Source: Closterium sp. NIES-65 | Taxonomy: Eukaryota > Streptophyta > Zygnematophyceae > Desmidiales > Closteriaceae | Assembly: GCA_948144175.1 (NCBI GenBank) | Contig: CANXME010002453.1 | Coordinates: 1,668,001-1,732,000, forward strand | Length of the DNA: 64,000 nucleotides | Direction: 5' to 3' | Shown: piece by piece, positions 55,401 to 64,000 of the stretch | Layout: every line of letters begins with the position of its first letter | How positions within the stretch are numbered: the first letter of the stretch is position 1 | Translations under genes and position numbers: made by a program | Notes under the pieces: model-generated | Told to the model about the DNA's origin: nothing | The model's input: only the letters and a program-made list of their open reading frames with translations | Database searches by the model: none

Positions 55401-58400
55401 CCTCGTCCTGCCCCCCTACCGCCTCCGCCACGTACTCTCCCTCCTCTCCCTGCACCCGATCTACCACGCACCATGCTATTCCACGCAGTCACTCCAAAAC
55501 CAACCGTGCAAATTAGCTGTTTTCACCTTAACTTAGTCTAATTCAAAGGGAGAAGACGTATGGGTCCGAAATTGAACTGTGTTATAATGCTTGCGGGTGT
55601 CATTAGCCTTCCACCTGACTGAAACCCTAGAAAAACACGATTTTGTTTAAGAAGAACACGTAGGCTGAGCGGACGTTCCTAGGTGTGGTAGAACACCTAG
55701 AAACTACCCTACGAAATGGTGGTTCCTTTTAGATCTTGGAAACCAGATCTGAAAAATGAACATTTTTTACATTTGTATCTGACCTAGGTGACGCGCGAGT
55801 TTCTTAAGCTCGAAACTGGATAGGAAAAACTCGCGAGTTTAAAAAACTCGCGAGTAGTAAAAAAACTCGTGGAAAAACCGAGTTTTCCGCGAGCTTTTTT
55901 TTCCTTGCGAGTGAAACTCGACTCGGGCGTCCGAGTTTTTCCAACAAAAAAACGAACTCGAAACTCGAGCTTTTCGAGTCCCTCGAACGAGGCGAGGAAA
56001 AACTCGACTCGTTTGCCCATGTATAGGTAGGGTGAGGCAGGAGGTGGCAGGATGCGGCAGGAAGGGGTAGGGTAAGAAGCACTCCTGCTCGTGGCTGGGG
56101 CAGTAATGGCTGTAGGGTGGAGATGTGTGATGTGCTCCTCCGATGCCCCTTGCGCATCAGCATCACCACTCCCAAGAAGCTCTGAGCGCTGGGGCAAGGT
56201 GAGCGGAAGAGAGGAGGGGGCCTGGGGTGGAATGGGTGAAGGTGGGTAGAGTACGGTGGGGTAGGGTGAGAATGTGATGTGCTGTGATTCTCATGCCCCA
56301 TGCGCATCAGCATCGCCACTTACAAGAAGCCCCGACCGGAGCTCCTCTCCCAAAGCATCCCCTTTCTTTACGACCTGGAATTTCCCCTTCTTTCAGGTGG
56401 TGCGCCGGGTGGGCAAGGCGGAGGTGCACGGGCGGGGCCCCAGCCCCAGCCGCAGGGGCCCGGGGGAGAGGACGACCCTTCCAACACCACGGTGAGTGGG
56501 CAGACCGTTAAACACCTCAGCAACAATTACGGTCAGCACAATGTGTGGGTTGGTCGGGCAAGGTGGAAGAGCACGGTCGGGCGGGAAAGGGGGAAGATCG
56601 GGTCCCCAGCCCCAGCCACAGGGACCCGAGGGGGAGGACGACCCCAGCAACACTACGGTGAGTGGGCAGACCGTTCTCGTTGAACCAGCAACTGTAAAAG
56701 TCAGCAATTTGTGGGTTGGCTGGGCAAGGCGGAGGTGCACGATTGGGGCCCCAGCCCCACAGTGAGTGAGCAGACTGTGTGGTGGTAGGTGACAGTGTGA
56801 CGGGCGAGCAGCTGAGAGCGGTGTTTGGTTCGTGGGCCAAGCTTGGGTGGTGTGAGTGGTGTTTGGTTCGAATCTTCCGCCTCCATTTCCTTCGATATTC
56901 CTTGTTCACTGCGGCACTGCCCATCCCATCCCATGGCAGATATTTGTGGGAGGGTTGGACCAAAGTGTGACGGATGGGCAGCTGGGAGCAGTGTTTGGGC
57001 CGTGGGGCAAACCGGGGTCGCTGTGTTTTGAGTCAAGCTTAAAGCAACCTTCTTCCCGCCCCCGTCCTGTTTCACGGCAGATTTTTGTGGGAGGTTTGGA
57101 CCAGAGTGTGACGGACGAGCAGCTGAGAGCGGTGTTTGGGCCGTGGGGCGAGCTGGTATACGTGAAGATCCCATTCGGCAAGGGCTGTGGCTTCGTGCAG
57201 TTCCGACATCGGTGGGTGCATGGTTGGATGGATGGGTGCTTTGGTGCACTGGTGCATGGGTCATTTAAATTGCTCTTACTCTTATCCTTCCTGCATCCCC
57301 CCAGTGTGTAGTAACCATCATCCGGCCTTCTTTTCCACCCCCTTTTTGAGGCACCTCCGAAGCTAATTCTGTGTTGTTTCCTGCTTTTTGTCCTGATTCC
57401 TCTCCTCCCCCCCCCCCCCCCCCCTGCTCCCCCCCTCCCCCCATTGTCAGATCACAGGCAGAGGAGGCGCTGAGGAATATGCACGGCACGGTCATTGGGC
57501 AGCAGTCTGTGCGGCTCTCATGGGGACGCAATCCTGCCTCAAAGGTACCACTGCCTCATGCGTTAGATGGTTTATATATGTTTCTTGCATATGCATCTCG
57601 ATGCGTATGTGTATGGTCACGTGCATGAGCATGTGTTTGTGTATGCGCATGCGTTTGTTTCGTCGCTATTTTCGTTTCGTCTCTAGCCTTACTACTCTAA
57701 TGCCTCTCCTTGCTGCTAACGACCATTGTCTCTGTTTTTATGGTGGTTCTTTGCACAGCGTACCTCGACATACCCCTCGCAAGGCTCTCAGTGGCAGCAG
57801 CCGCAGCAGCAGCACGATCCCAATGCAGCAGCGGCAGGTGGTTGGGGCGCTGCTGCCGGTAACACTGGTTACTACGGAGGGTACAGTGGTTACGATGCTT
57901 CAGGGGGTTACAACCAGGGAGCATATGCCTCATATGGTGGATATGGAGGATATGGGGGCTACGGGCAGCAACAGGTATGTGCACATGAGAGATTTTCAAG
58001 CAGTCATTACTGTTTAGCTCATAATATACTGGCTTGACTGCATGCTTGGATGGGACTCTCTGTATTCACATTGTTTTTACTGTGGTGCCAGGCTTGGCCT
58101 CAAGCTCAAGCTGCTCCAGCTGCAGCGGCAGCATCTCCCGCCACAACACCAGCACCACAAAGTGCAGCAGCAGCGCCTGCTTCTGGATTTGCAGCTGGAG
58201 TTACCCCAGAACCCTTCGATCCCCTGCGCCCCATTGACGTGGACAAGTGAGCTAACTTCTGCCTGTCATGCTGTCAATCCCCCATCTGTGCTACCCTTGT
58301 GACGTAGACCCTCATTATCTCCCAACCTCTTCCTCAGCAAATTATGTGGCCGCATGCATGATGAGATTGGCAGCTTCATTTTGTTCTCCTGTCTACGCGC

Positions 58401-58505
58401 CCATTGCTTCTCTGCAGGATGAATGCTCAATATATGGCAAAGCACGAGGGGTCACTTGTGCCTCATCATGTTTGGTTCAAAATGCCAGAATCAGCAAGTG
58501 CATAG
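49444..58505 (+). CDS. RBP45/RBP47-type RNA-binding protein with three RRMs
   Basis: Ten exons (49444-49611, 50375-50559, 51391-51514, 52266-52434, 56397-56491, 57081-57211, 57451-57544, 57759-57974, 58092-58246, 58418-58505) give 474 residues in phase. RRM1: TLWVGDLQYWMDE, EGYGFVEF. RRM2: SIFVGDLAPDVNDYLL, KGYGFVRF. RRM3: IFVGGLDQSVTDEQL, KGCGFVQF. A Gln/Gly/Tyr-rich region (GGYGGYGGYG) and an Ala/Pro-rich region follow, and the tail MNAQYMAKHEGSLVPHHVW is characteristic of the plant family. These nuclear/cytosolic proteins bind U-rich or poly(A) RNA and enter stress granules. Exons 2-6 have extra degenerate copies, and intron 4 holds a 3.5-kb hAT remnant. The last exon is reached through a GTGAGC donor that overlaps an apparent TGA. 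Confidence 0.93.
50215..51015 (+). repeat. Partial copies of RBP45/47 exon 2
   Basis: 50219-50318 copies the 5' half of exon 2 (encoding KIIRNRGPGQLEGYGFVEF). 50694-50794 and 50930-51013 copy the 3' half; one has an in-frame stop at the PMPQ site. The intact exon is 50375-50559. The GT donor survives at 50694-50794. Confidence 0.88.
51060..51706 (+). repeat. Partial copies of RBP45/47 exon 3
   Basis: About 51060-51180 (degenerate), 51236-51311 (5' half, nearly identical) and 51632-51704 (3' half with donor) flank the intact exon 51391-51514. Confidence 0.88.
51931..52160 (+). repeat. Two 5' copies of RBP45/47 exon 4
   Basis: 51931-51997 and 52100-52158 repeat the acceptor and first ~55 bases (encoding VVVDNVSGRTKG variants). 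Intact exon 52266-52434. Confidence 0.88.
53127..54215 (-). pseudogene. hAT transposase, C-terminal half
   Basis: An open frame of 362 codons ends with the hAT dimerisation region: AYWRRRGDLEGLQAMAKDYL, IPATSAATERLFSQGRNLIT, VEACMTLKLWI. Upstream, YPTASRVVPQYNELMDSLEK and ATFLDPAFKLGYL are also typical of the family. The frame starts without ATG at a 3-copy minisatellite (54128-54210, GGGCGGGTACAAGTGGGAGG). The central RNase H part with the first catalytic Asp residues is missing, so it cannot be autonomous. Confidence 0.88.
54200..54751 (-). pseudogene. hAT transposase N-terminal remnant with BED-like finger
   Basis: Basic, Gly/Arg-rich sequence followed by KDEKRRCLKCSRLIWH and LDSYF, resembling a BED zinc finger (C-x2-C...). 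It is in a different frame from the C-terminal half, joined at the minisatellite. Upstream minus-strand frames to about 55492 (with a poly-Glu run from the microsatellite) probably belong to the same broken gene. Confidence 0.65.
54776..54886. repeat. (TCC)n microsatellite, about 35 copies
   Basis: Uninterrupted CTC/TCC triplets inside the hAT element; reads as poly-Glu on the minus strand. Confidence 0.98.
56128..56345 (+). repeat. Two 3' copies of RBP45/47 exon 4 beyond the hAT element
   Basis: 56135-56200 and 56285-56342 repeat the exon 4 end (encoding MRISIAT and variants, with donor in the first). They are separated from exon 4 by the transposon, so the duplication predates the insertion or the element landed within the array. 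Confidence 0.85.
56555..56770 (+). repeat. Two copies of RBP45/47 exon 5
   Basis: 56555-56656 (with donor) and 56708-56775 resemble the intact exon 56397-56491 (encoding PQPQPQGPGGEDDPSNTT) with small changes. Confidence 0.88.
56785..57010 (+). repeat. Two copies of RBP45/47 exon 6
   Basis: 56788-56850 and 56939-57010 resemble the first ~75 bases of the intact exon 57081-57211 (encoding GLDQSVTDEQLRAVFGPWG). The second keeps an AG acceptor. Confidence 0.88.
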
Positions 58506-58670
58506 AGCATTTTTCATCAGTAGTACGGTAACTTCACTTGCAGCATTGATATTGTCATGACAGTGTTATAGAGCATTCACCAGCTATGCATTCACATGCG
58601 CAACCCCTCTCAAACAGAAGACATAACAGCACTGGAGGGTGGCTTGACTACCAGCACAAACTAGTTCCAC

Positions 58671-61600
58671 TTATGAAGGTGACCTTGGGCTCACTGGAGA
58701 AGTCCACTTTTTATGCAGGGCTTTGAGTTCATGCACTATCATTGAAAATGATGGCCTTTCAGAAGGTTTCCTGCTTGGGAGAAAGTGGGAGCTTAGAAAT
58801 GAGAGTTCAAGGGAAAACGCAAAAAGTTGTGGGACATACTCTGCCCAACAAGCTCTGATGATTTCTGAAACAGCAGGATCAACTGATGCTGGTATATCCA
58901 GTCTCCTTTGCTGGAATCCAACAGCTCCAACAACTTGCATGGCATTCAAGCCCCTCCATGGGCGTTGCATTGTCGAGAGCTCCCAAAGGACTACACCAAA
59001 ACTGTAAACATCGCTCCTGAAAACAAACAACTTAAGTTGGATAGAAAGCACGCATTTACTGAACAAGCGGTGTGAAAAAGAGTGGAAAAAGGGGACCGAG
59101 GTTTAGGCAGGAGTGGCTGGAGCACAAGCAGACAACCTACTTCTCATTTGTAGGTTCATTGCGCAGCACTTCCGGGGCCATCCACTCTGGCTGCATATGA
59201 TGACACATGATGATCAAAACTCAGACACAGCAACAGTGAAGCAGAATGGGTCATACATACTGTTCCAGCTGCAGTCCTTGATGAGAGATACGTTTGATGC
59301 TTGATCTTTGACAGCCCGAAGTCACAAACCTAGAATGCACCTGTGTCAGTGTCACTGCACGTTTCGCAGTCCAAGCAATTACGCACATAAAAAAATGTTT
59401 CACCTTCACGACCCAATTCTTATCCACAAGAAGATTTTGAGATTTGAGGTCTCTGTGAACGATAAGAGGGTTGCAGCAGTGAAGGTAATTCATCCCCTTT
59501 GCCTGCAAACATAACGTCACTCAAATTGCGTTTACTGTAGAAAGGGATCCTACAATACACTAACTCACCACATCCAGTGCCATCTTTAATCGTCGACGCT
59601 CATCCATGCTTGAAGATGCATTTGGCCTTGTCAGCAATCGGAAAATACTTCCCCTGCCACTCCAAGAAGTTAACCACAAGGGTTGACAACCATGGAATGC
59701 CACAAAACACACATACCGTGGGAGAAATTCTGTCACAATTGATAGATGTGGAGGGTCAATGATTGCACCCATGAAAAGCAGAATGTTCGGATGACGTAGC
59801 CGATGCATCATGGCAACCTGCGCTCAGCGATAGAGTGAGATTATCCTGGGTACATCAAAATTATGACAATGCGGGAAGGATTCGGCCATATGAATACAGT
59901 ACCTCAGACTTGAAATCTTCAACAGCGTCAGCTGGGATTTCTTGATCTATCAGCTTCTTCACTGCCACCTCCTGCCAAAAGCGAGTGTTAACAGAGTGTA
60001 ATCTGCCAATCAGACCAAGAAAATCCAGAACAAAGGTTCGTACAAAGCCATTCCATTCGCCCTTGAACACTTCTCCAAAGGACCCTGCAATTGCCAGGCA
60101 GTTTGTATTTTAACGTTGAATATGGGAGCTTTGATTGTTTAAGGCACATCACATACCTAGTCCCACTCGTTCGCCAAGTGACACTGCCCCCCTTGGAATC
60201 AAATAGCCATCCATTGTATATATTTTGATCTCTTTTGAGAAACTGAAATCGTTAGGGTCTTCACATACTGACTGCGAAGCATTTTCACCGTGGTTGTCGG
60301 TTTTATCTGCCATGATTACACTCTGCTGTTGAAAAATGCACATGAACACTTCGGCTGGCTTGATTTCAAGCTTTCCCTCATGAATTACCTGCATCCAACC
60401 TTGCTTCCTCTGTTTCTACAGCCTGAACAGATTGAGTTGTTTTGGTCAGTCAAGATGAGCAGAAATGATGATGAAAGATCACAATAAGACACTCGTCACC
60501 TGATTGTCTGAAAACAACTGTCGTTTTTCTTTATCAGGAGACTGCAGAACAGCCTGAGAAAGGAAGTCTCAACATGAGTCGATGACATGCATTTGTCTGT
60601 CATGATGAAAGTTTGTATACCTTTAGCCTCTGAGCAAATCTTGGATTCTCCTTGGCAACATCTGCAACAAGCATGGGAACTTGTGGGGAACCCCATCCAT
60701 CCGTCCAGGAAGGTGATCTGCGTCGGTTCTTCCTGTCTTCGGGACGAAACATTGGGCTGCTGCTTCCGACATCTGATCCACTTCCATCACCAGATTGATG
60801 ACTCAGAGGCGTTTGCCCAAAACGTGTTTTCCGAGAATCAGGTTCTGGTCCTGTTACAGTGACTTCAGTCAGAGTCTAGGGTCAACATGCTAAAAATGAA
60901 GTGTTGTACACGTACCATCCTTCCCCTGTAATTTCGCCATGGATGCCACCAACGCTGGAAAAAGAGCTGTCCCCACGTCACAGTATTCACCAACAGGACT
61001 TGCAATTGGTGAAATTGTAGGCGTTTCCAGATTTGTAACCGGGACTAAAAGGCCTGGCGCTTTCATTAGATCAACCACATATTCTGAACCATTTTCGTCT
61101 CGAACCTTGGCCCTTGCATCATCCTTTGTGCCAGTGTAAAACCGACCACGGACAATGCAGCAAGGTACGCCAACTCTATCCGCCAGCACCTGGAAGACAA
61201 CACGTGCCAATGAAGCTCACCCAGGCAAAACGCGAATGGTAGAACTGTTTGACATACCTTAAAGAGAAGGACCCTGTGCCTGATTAATCCAGAAGTAATC
61301 AAGCCAAGTGAAATGTAGTGACTCCGAAATGCGCTCTTGATTTTCCAATATACAGATCGCCAGTCAGACTGCAGCGACTGGTCTGAGTCTGCTGTTCCTC
61401 CCATACGGTTTGCAACAAGCTCTGCCAAACGAACTGCGATGCCTCGCCAACCGAGTTTTGCAGTTGTGCAGGCGCCGGAAGGACTGGCTGGACTATCAAC
61501 TAAAATTGCTTTGCGTTCAAGAAGGATGAGCTCAGCGTCTGACTTTCTGTCCACTAGAACAGCCTCAACAGTCGCTGGGAAGTTGTCAAGGATGATGGAT

Positions 61601-62009
61601 GATGACAACGGAAACTGCTCGGCTGCTCCCCAAACGTCAACGAAACCATCAGGGACTTTGTCTCCATAGGTTAGCATGTTCTTCTTCTGCGCATTTGTCA
61701 GCAGTCAGACTGCAGCGCATTTTACTTAGGCTGGGATGACATAAGCAAGAACGGCAGACATACCCAGTAAGTTTCAGAAAAGGCAAGAGCTGCAGTAACA
61801 GGTGATTCCGGTGGGGTCGATACGCTTAATCCGCGCAAAGACTTGATGGAGCTCCATGTGTTGAGCTCAACGGCTGAATTTATGAGAGCAGATGATAATA
61901 CGGCGTGGGCGTCTTCATCTGGTGTGCTTGTGACCTTCGCTTCGCCTACACCTGACATGGTTGCATCATTTACCTCACTCGCACTTGACGGCTGATCACC
62001 TGAACTCAT
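58671..62009 (-). CDS. Raf-like MAP kinase kinase kinase, EDR1/CTR1 type
   Basis: Fifteen exons on the minus strand (61764-62009, 61258-61686, 60916-61189, 60621-60850, 60500-60553, 60157-60325, 60044-60084, 59903-59971, 59717-59817, 59569-59653, 59404-59502, 59261-59329, 59141-59190, 58840-59016, 58671-58770) give 730 residues in phase. The N-terminal half is the EDR1 domain ([42 protein letters not shown]), followed by a Ser/Gly linker and the kinase domain: [18 protein letters not shown] (K486), HRDLKSQN (D584), DFG (602-604), [19 protein letters not shown] and ERPSF. Plant relatives act in ethylene, defence and stress signalling. The start is uncertain: 62009 is the first ATG in the open frame, which continues upstream to about 62171. 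No exon copies. Confidence 0.9.
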
Positions 62010-62365
62010 TCCGGAAATGCGGAGCTGGGATGTGGGTCGTGTGAGAATGGCGTTCAGGCAAAAATGAGATTCAAGTCCTGGAAGGGGAAAGCGAGGGTAG
62101 GAACATTCTAGTTCAGCTCCAAACTTTTCCCCTAGTGGGTGTTCCGTTAGAAACACAACCGGCTGTGGCAAATATCAATAGCCGATTTGGTGGTTGCAAC
62201 AAATGATCGAATACACTTTGGCGAAGCGGTTCAGATCAACAGATACCACACAGCTTTGCTACTCTTCCCAAAACAGCACCACCACATTCACAATCATCGA
62301 GCACCAGATTCCGAGCCAGAGTAGCCACTTAGCAAATACAAGCTGGTCAGCGAACCGCCAGCATC
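62010..62365. promoter_or_regulatory. Shared 5' region of MAPKKK and RING-PUF genes
   Basis: About 356 bases between divergent starts; part may be coding or leader for the MAPKKK, whose frame stays open to ~62171. Confidence 0.45.
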
Positions 62366-63995
62366 ATGTCGTTCCTGAACAGATTGCTTGCATCTCAAGA
62401 AGCGCAAGTTAAGGGAGGGACAGCGCACGATTCTTTGGTTGATGGTTTGCGTTCGTCTTTGAAGCTTGATGAGGAGAAGTCAGAAGGTTCTGATGGCGAG
62501 TTCTGTGCGATATGTTGCGAAGACACGTCTGCGGATTTGTATTTCGTTCCTTGCCGCCACAAATCGTGCGCAGATTGCGTCCAGAAGCTCAGACAGTCCG
62601 CTGTTTATAAGGTCCTGGTGCTAACCAGTTTCTGTGTGGTTGTTTGTTAGTAGCCATGGTTGCAACTGGATTATTCATGAACGTGAATCCTTACGTCTCG
62701 TTGCATGCAGGCTGATAAAGGAGTCCGCTGCCCTTTCTGCCGTCAGATTGTTGAAAGCTATTCCAACACGTTACCGCCAGTCAAATGCATCAAGCCTCAT
62801 GATGATTATCTGCGAGAAGAAAGACAATCCTTTCAGTTACTCATTGGAGCTGGGAGCGCCAAAGGGTTGGCCAAAGAAATTGTACGGTATGGACGGAGTG
62901 GAGTTGTCTCAATTGGGGGATTGAATGAGTATGCTCCTCCTCCCAGCGTCACTGGGGCTGATGGGAGTGGATTGCGGTTGAACACGCGGCCGGATGACCT
63001 GAAAGAAGGTTACATCGTCCCTCCTCTGAAGCCTTACGATGACTTCGTCGCCATGGCGTATGATCGCACAGTACGTTGTTGCATGAATGATTTACTCGTT
63101 ATCATAATGATTTGGTTTTGACCTGCGGCGTTTTATACACTACCAGGGGTCAAGGCACCTGGCCTACCACTTGCGTCCAGGAAACCCTAGAAGGTCTAGA
63201 GTGGGAAAACAAGCCCTTGAAAGTCTCGCTCCTCATGCCGCAAAGCTCTCAACACATTGTGAGTCACCACTCTTCGCCATTGGTCCTCAGAAATCCTATC
63301 TCTTCGTTCTCTGACATTCTCTGTTACAGTGTCAGGAAATTATGTCCTGCAAAAGCTTTTTGACTATGCGAGTAATGCGAGGAATGATGTGGTTCATGGG
63401 GAGTGTGGCTTCACCTCCATTGTGCGCTTTTTGACCCGTGACAAGGGGCTAGTGACTTCTTCAAAAGATCAGCGGGGTACCTTTACAATTCAGAAAATGG
63501 TTAGTTAGAAGGATTTTCGCACTGATTCAGGAAGTTGGATGCATTATCTTACAACCTGTCTGGTGGTCTGGCAGCTTGTGTGCCTCTATGGAGCTCAAGA
63601 AATGAAGATGGTTATGGAAAGTATTAAAGGAAGCATTGTAAGACTCCTGAAGCTCTCCCCTTTATCTCTTTGTATTCAAAGCGACTGACTGGTTCACGGT
63701 TTTTACTGTGCAGCTTTCAATGGTGATGGACCAGTATGCAGTTTATGTTATTGAAAGAATCGTAAGTTGCTGTTTTAACCAGTATCCTTATTGAACTGCT
63801 TTCAGTTGTGAATCCAGTGAATTTATTCTGTCATTGCATAACCTTCTGCAGGCTGAAATATGCATTTGTTCCTTACGCCCGCCTATGGGAATGAAAGCAC
63901 GAATTCCACCATCCTTAGCATTCACTTCTTTAGCACAAATCTGTGCGGAGCTTGGTAAAGATCAAGAAACGTCAGTTTATGTTGGACAGCATGGG
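62366..63995 (+). CDS. RING-finger protein with Pumilio (PUF)-like repeats, 3' end outside the window
   Basis: Seven exons (62366-62611, 62711-63070, 63147-63258, 63330-63499, 63575-63637, 63714-63761, 63852-63995) give 381 residues in phase, ending at a GTAAG donor at the window edge. Residues 47-92 form a complete C3HC4 RING (C47, C50, C63, H65, C68, C71, C89, C92), as in E3 ubiquitin ligases. Further on come SGNYVLQKLFDYA (~241), DQRGTFTIQKM (~286-296) and DQYAVYVIERI (~323-333). The last two are spaced ~37 residues, which fits PUF repeats that read RNA bases. The combination suggests an RNA-guided ubiquitin ligase; this is inference. The first donor is GTCCTG. The end of the gene and the repeat count are unknown. 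Confidence 0.78.
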
Positions 63996-64000
63996 GTAAG

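Larger units (their letters stand above)
52481..56020. mobile_element. Decayed hAT-type DNA transposon
   Basis: The ends carry ATGGGCAAGTGGCGAGTCGA (left) and the inverted ATGGGCAAACGAGTCGAGTT (right). Both subterminal regions are packed with CGAGTTTT/AAAACTCG motifs in both orientations. The inside encodes the C-terminal half of a hAT transposase and a BED-like N-terminal piece on the minus strand. It lies in intron 4 of RBP45/47, between copies of exon 4. No 8-bp target duplication found. Confidence 0.85.

Noticed and set aside
52481..56020. CGAGTTTT/AAAACTCG clusters as a regulatory array
   Set aside because: They sit at the two ends of a transposase-bearing element in inverted arrangement, which fits transposon subterminal repeats.
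58248..58250. TGA as the stop of RBP45/47
   Set aside because: The TGA overlaps a GTGAGC donor; splicing to 58418 restores the conserved family tail.
60389..60422. A possible 34-bp exon of the MAPKKK between exons at 60500 and 60325
   Set aside because: It has AG/GT borders but would break the phase into the next exon; skipping it keeps the frame.
1..64000. tRNA, rRNA or CRISPR features
   Set aside because: None recognised by eye. The regular repeats seen are minisatellites or exon copies without CRISPR-type spacing; small RNA genes could be missed without a scan.

Overview
The window is nuclear DNA of a green-lineage eukaryote. The genes are intron-rich with GT-AG splicing, the genetic code is standard (several host genes end in TAG), and the protein set is plant-like: a CslA/CslC-type GT2 synthase, an EDR1/CTR1-type Raf-like kinase, RBP45/47, ATP-dependent PEP carboxykinase and RTF2 with an N-terminal ubiquitin-like part. 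An LCIB/LCIC-type carbonic anhydrase points to an alga with a CO2-concentrating mechanism rather than a land plant. A streptophyte alga, perhaps a zygnematophyte such as Closterium, fits best. That is inference; no species marker was read.

Layout: LCIB-like gene (1-2823, +, 5' end outside the window); RPB9 (3334-4389, +); CslA/C (4535-6931, -); COP9 signalosome subunit 3 (8371-14593, -); mitochondrial carrier (15105-17711, -); a small plastid membrane protein (18293-20064, +); a protein with a C-terminal SUMO-like fold (20753-21796, +); PEPCK (22231-24810, +); RTF2 (25098-26655, -); HMG-CoA synthase (27732-32028, +). A transposon block follows (about 32111-49124): a non-autonomous TIR element, a nearly full-length Copia element, minisatellites and a DIRS-like tyrosine-recombinase retrotransposon. 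Then come RBP45/47 (49444-58505, +, with a 3.5-kb decayed hAT element in an intron), a Raf-like MAPKKK (58671-62009, -) and the 5' part of a RING-PUF protein (62366 to the window end, +). Exon coordinates were built by hand from splice signals, reading phase and homology. Nearly all exon chains close in phase.

The most unusual feature is that six of the twelve host genes (LCIB-like, CSN3, mitochondrial carrier, the plastid protein, HMGS, RBP45/47) carry extra, mostly degenerate tandem copies of their own exons inside adjacent introns. In CSN3, eight of ten exons have at least one extra copy, and three copies of exon 2 remain phase-compatible. The affected genes have GC-rich exons and introns full of G-runs, polypurine tracts and minisatellites. 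The unaffected genes (RPB9, CslA/C, PEPCK, RTF2, MAPKKK, RING-PUF) have short, balanced introns. Local tandem duplication appears to be a continuing process here, perhaps driven by the purine-rich repeats.

The genes do not form one pathway. They are ordinary housekeeping genes: carbon capture, gluconeogenesis, isoprenoid precursor synthesis, wall polysaccharide synthesis, transcription, RNA binding, ubiquitin/SUMO/COP9 functions and signalling. Three pairs are divergent with short shared promoters (carrier/plastid protein, RTF2/HMGS, MAPKKK/RING-PUF).
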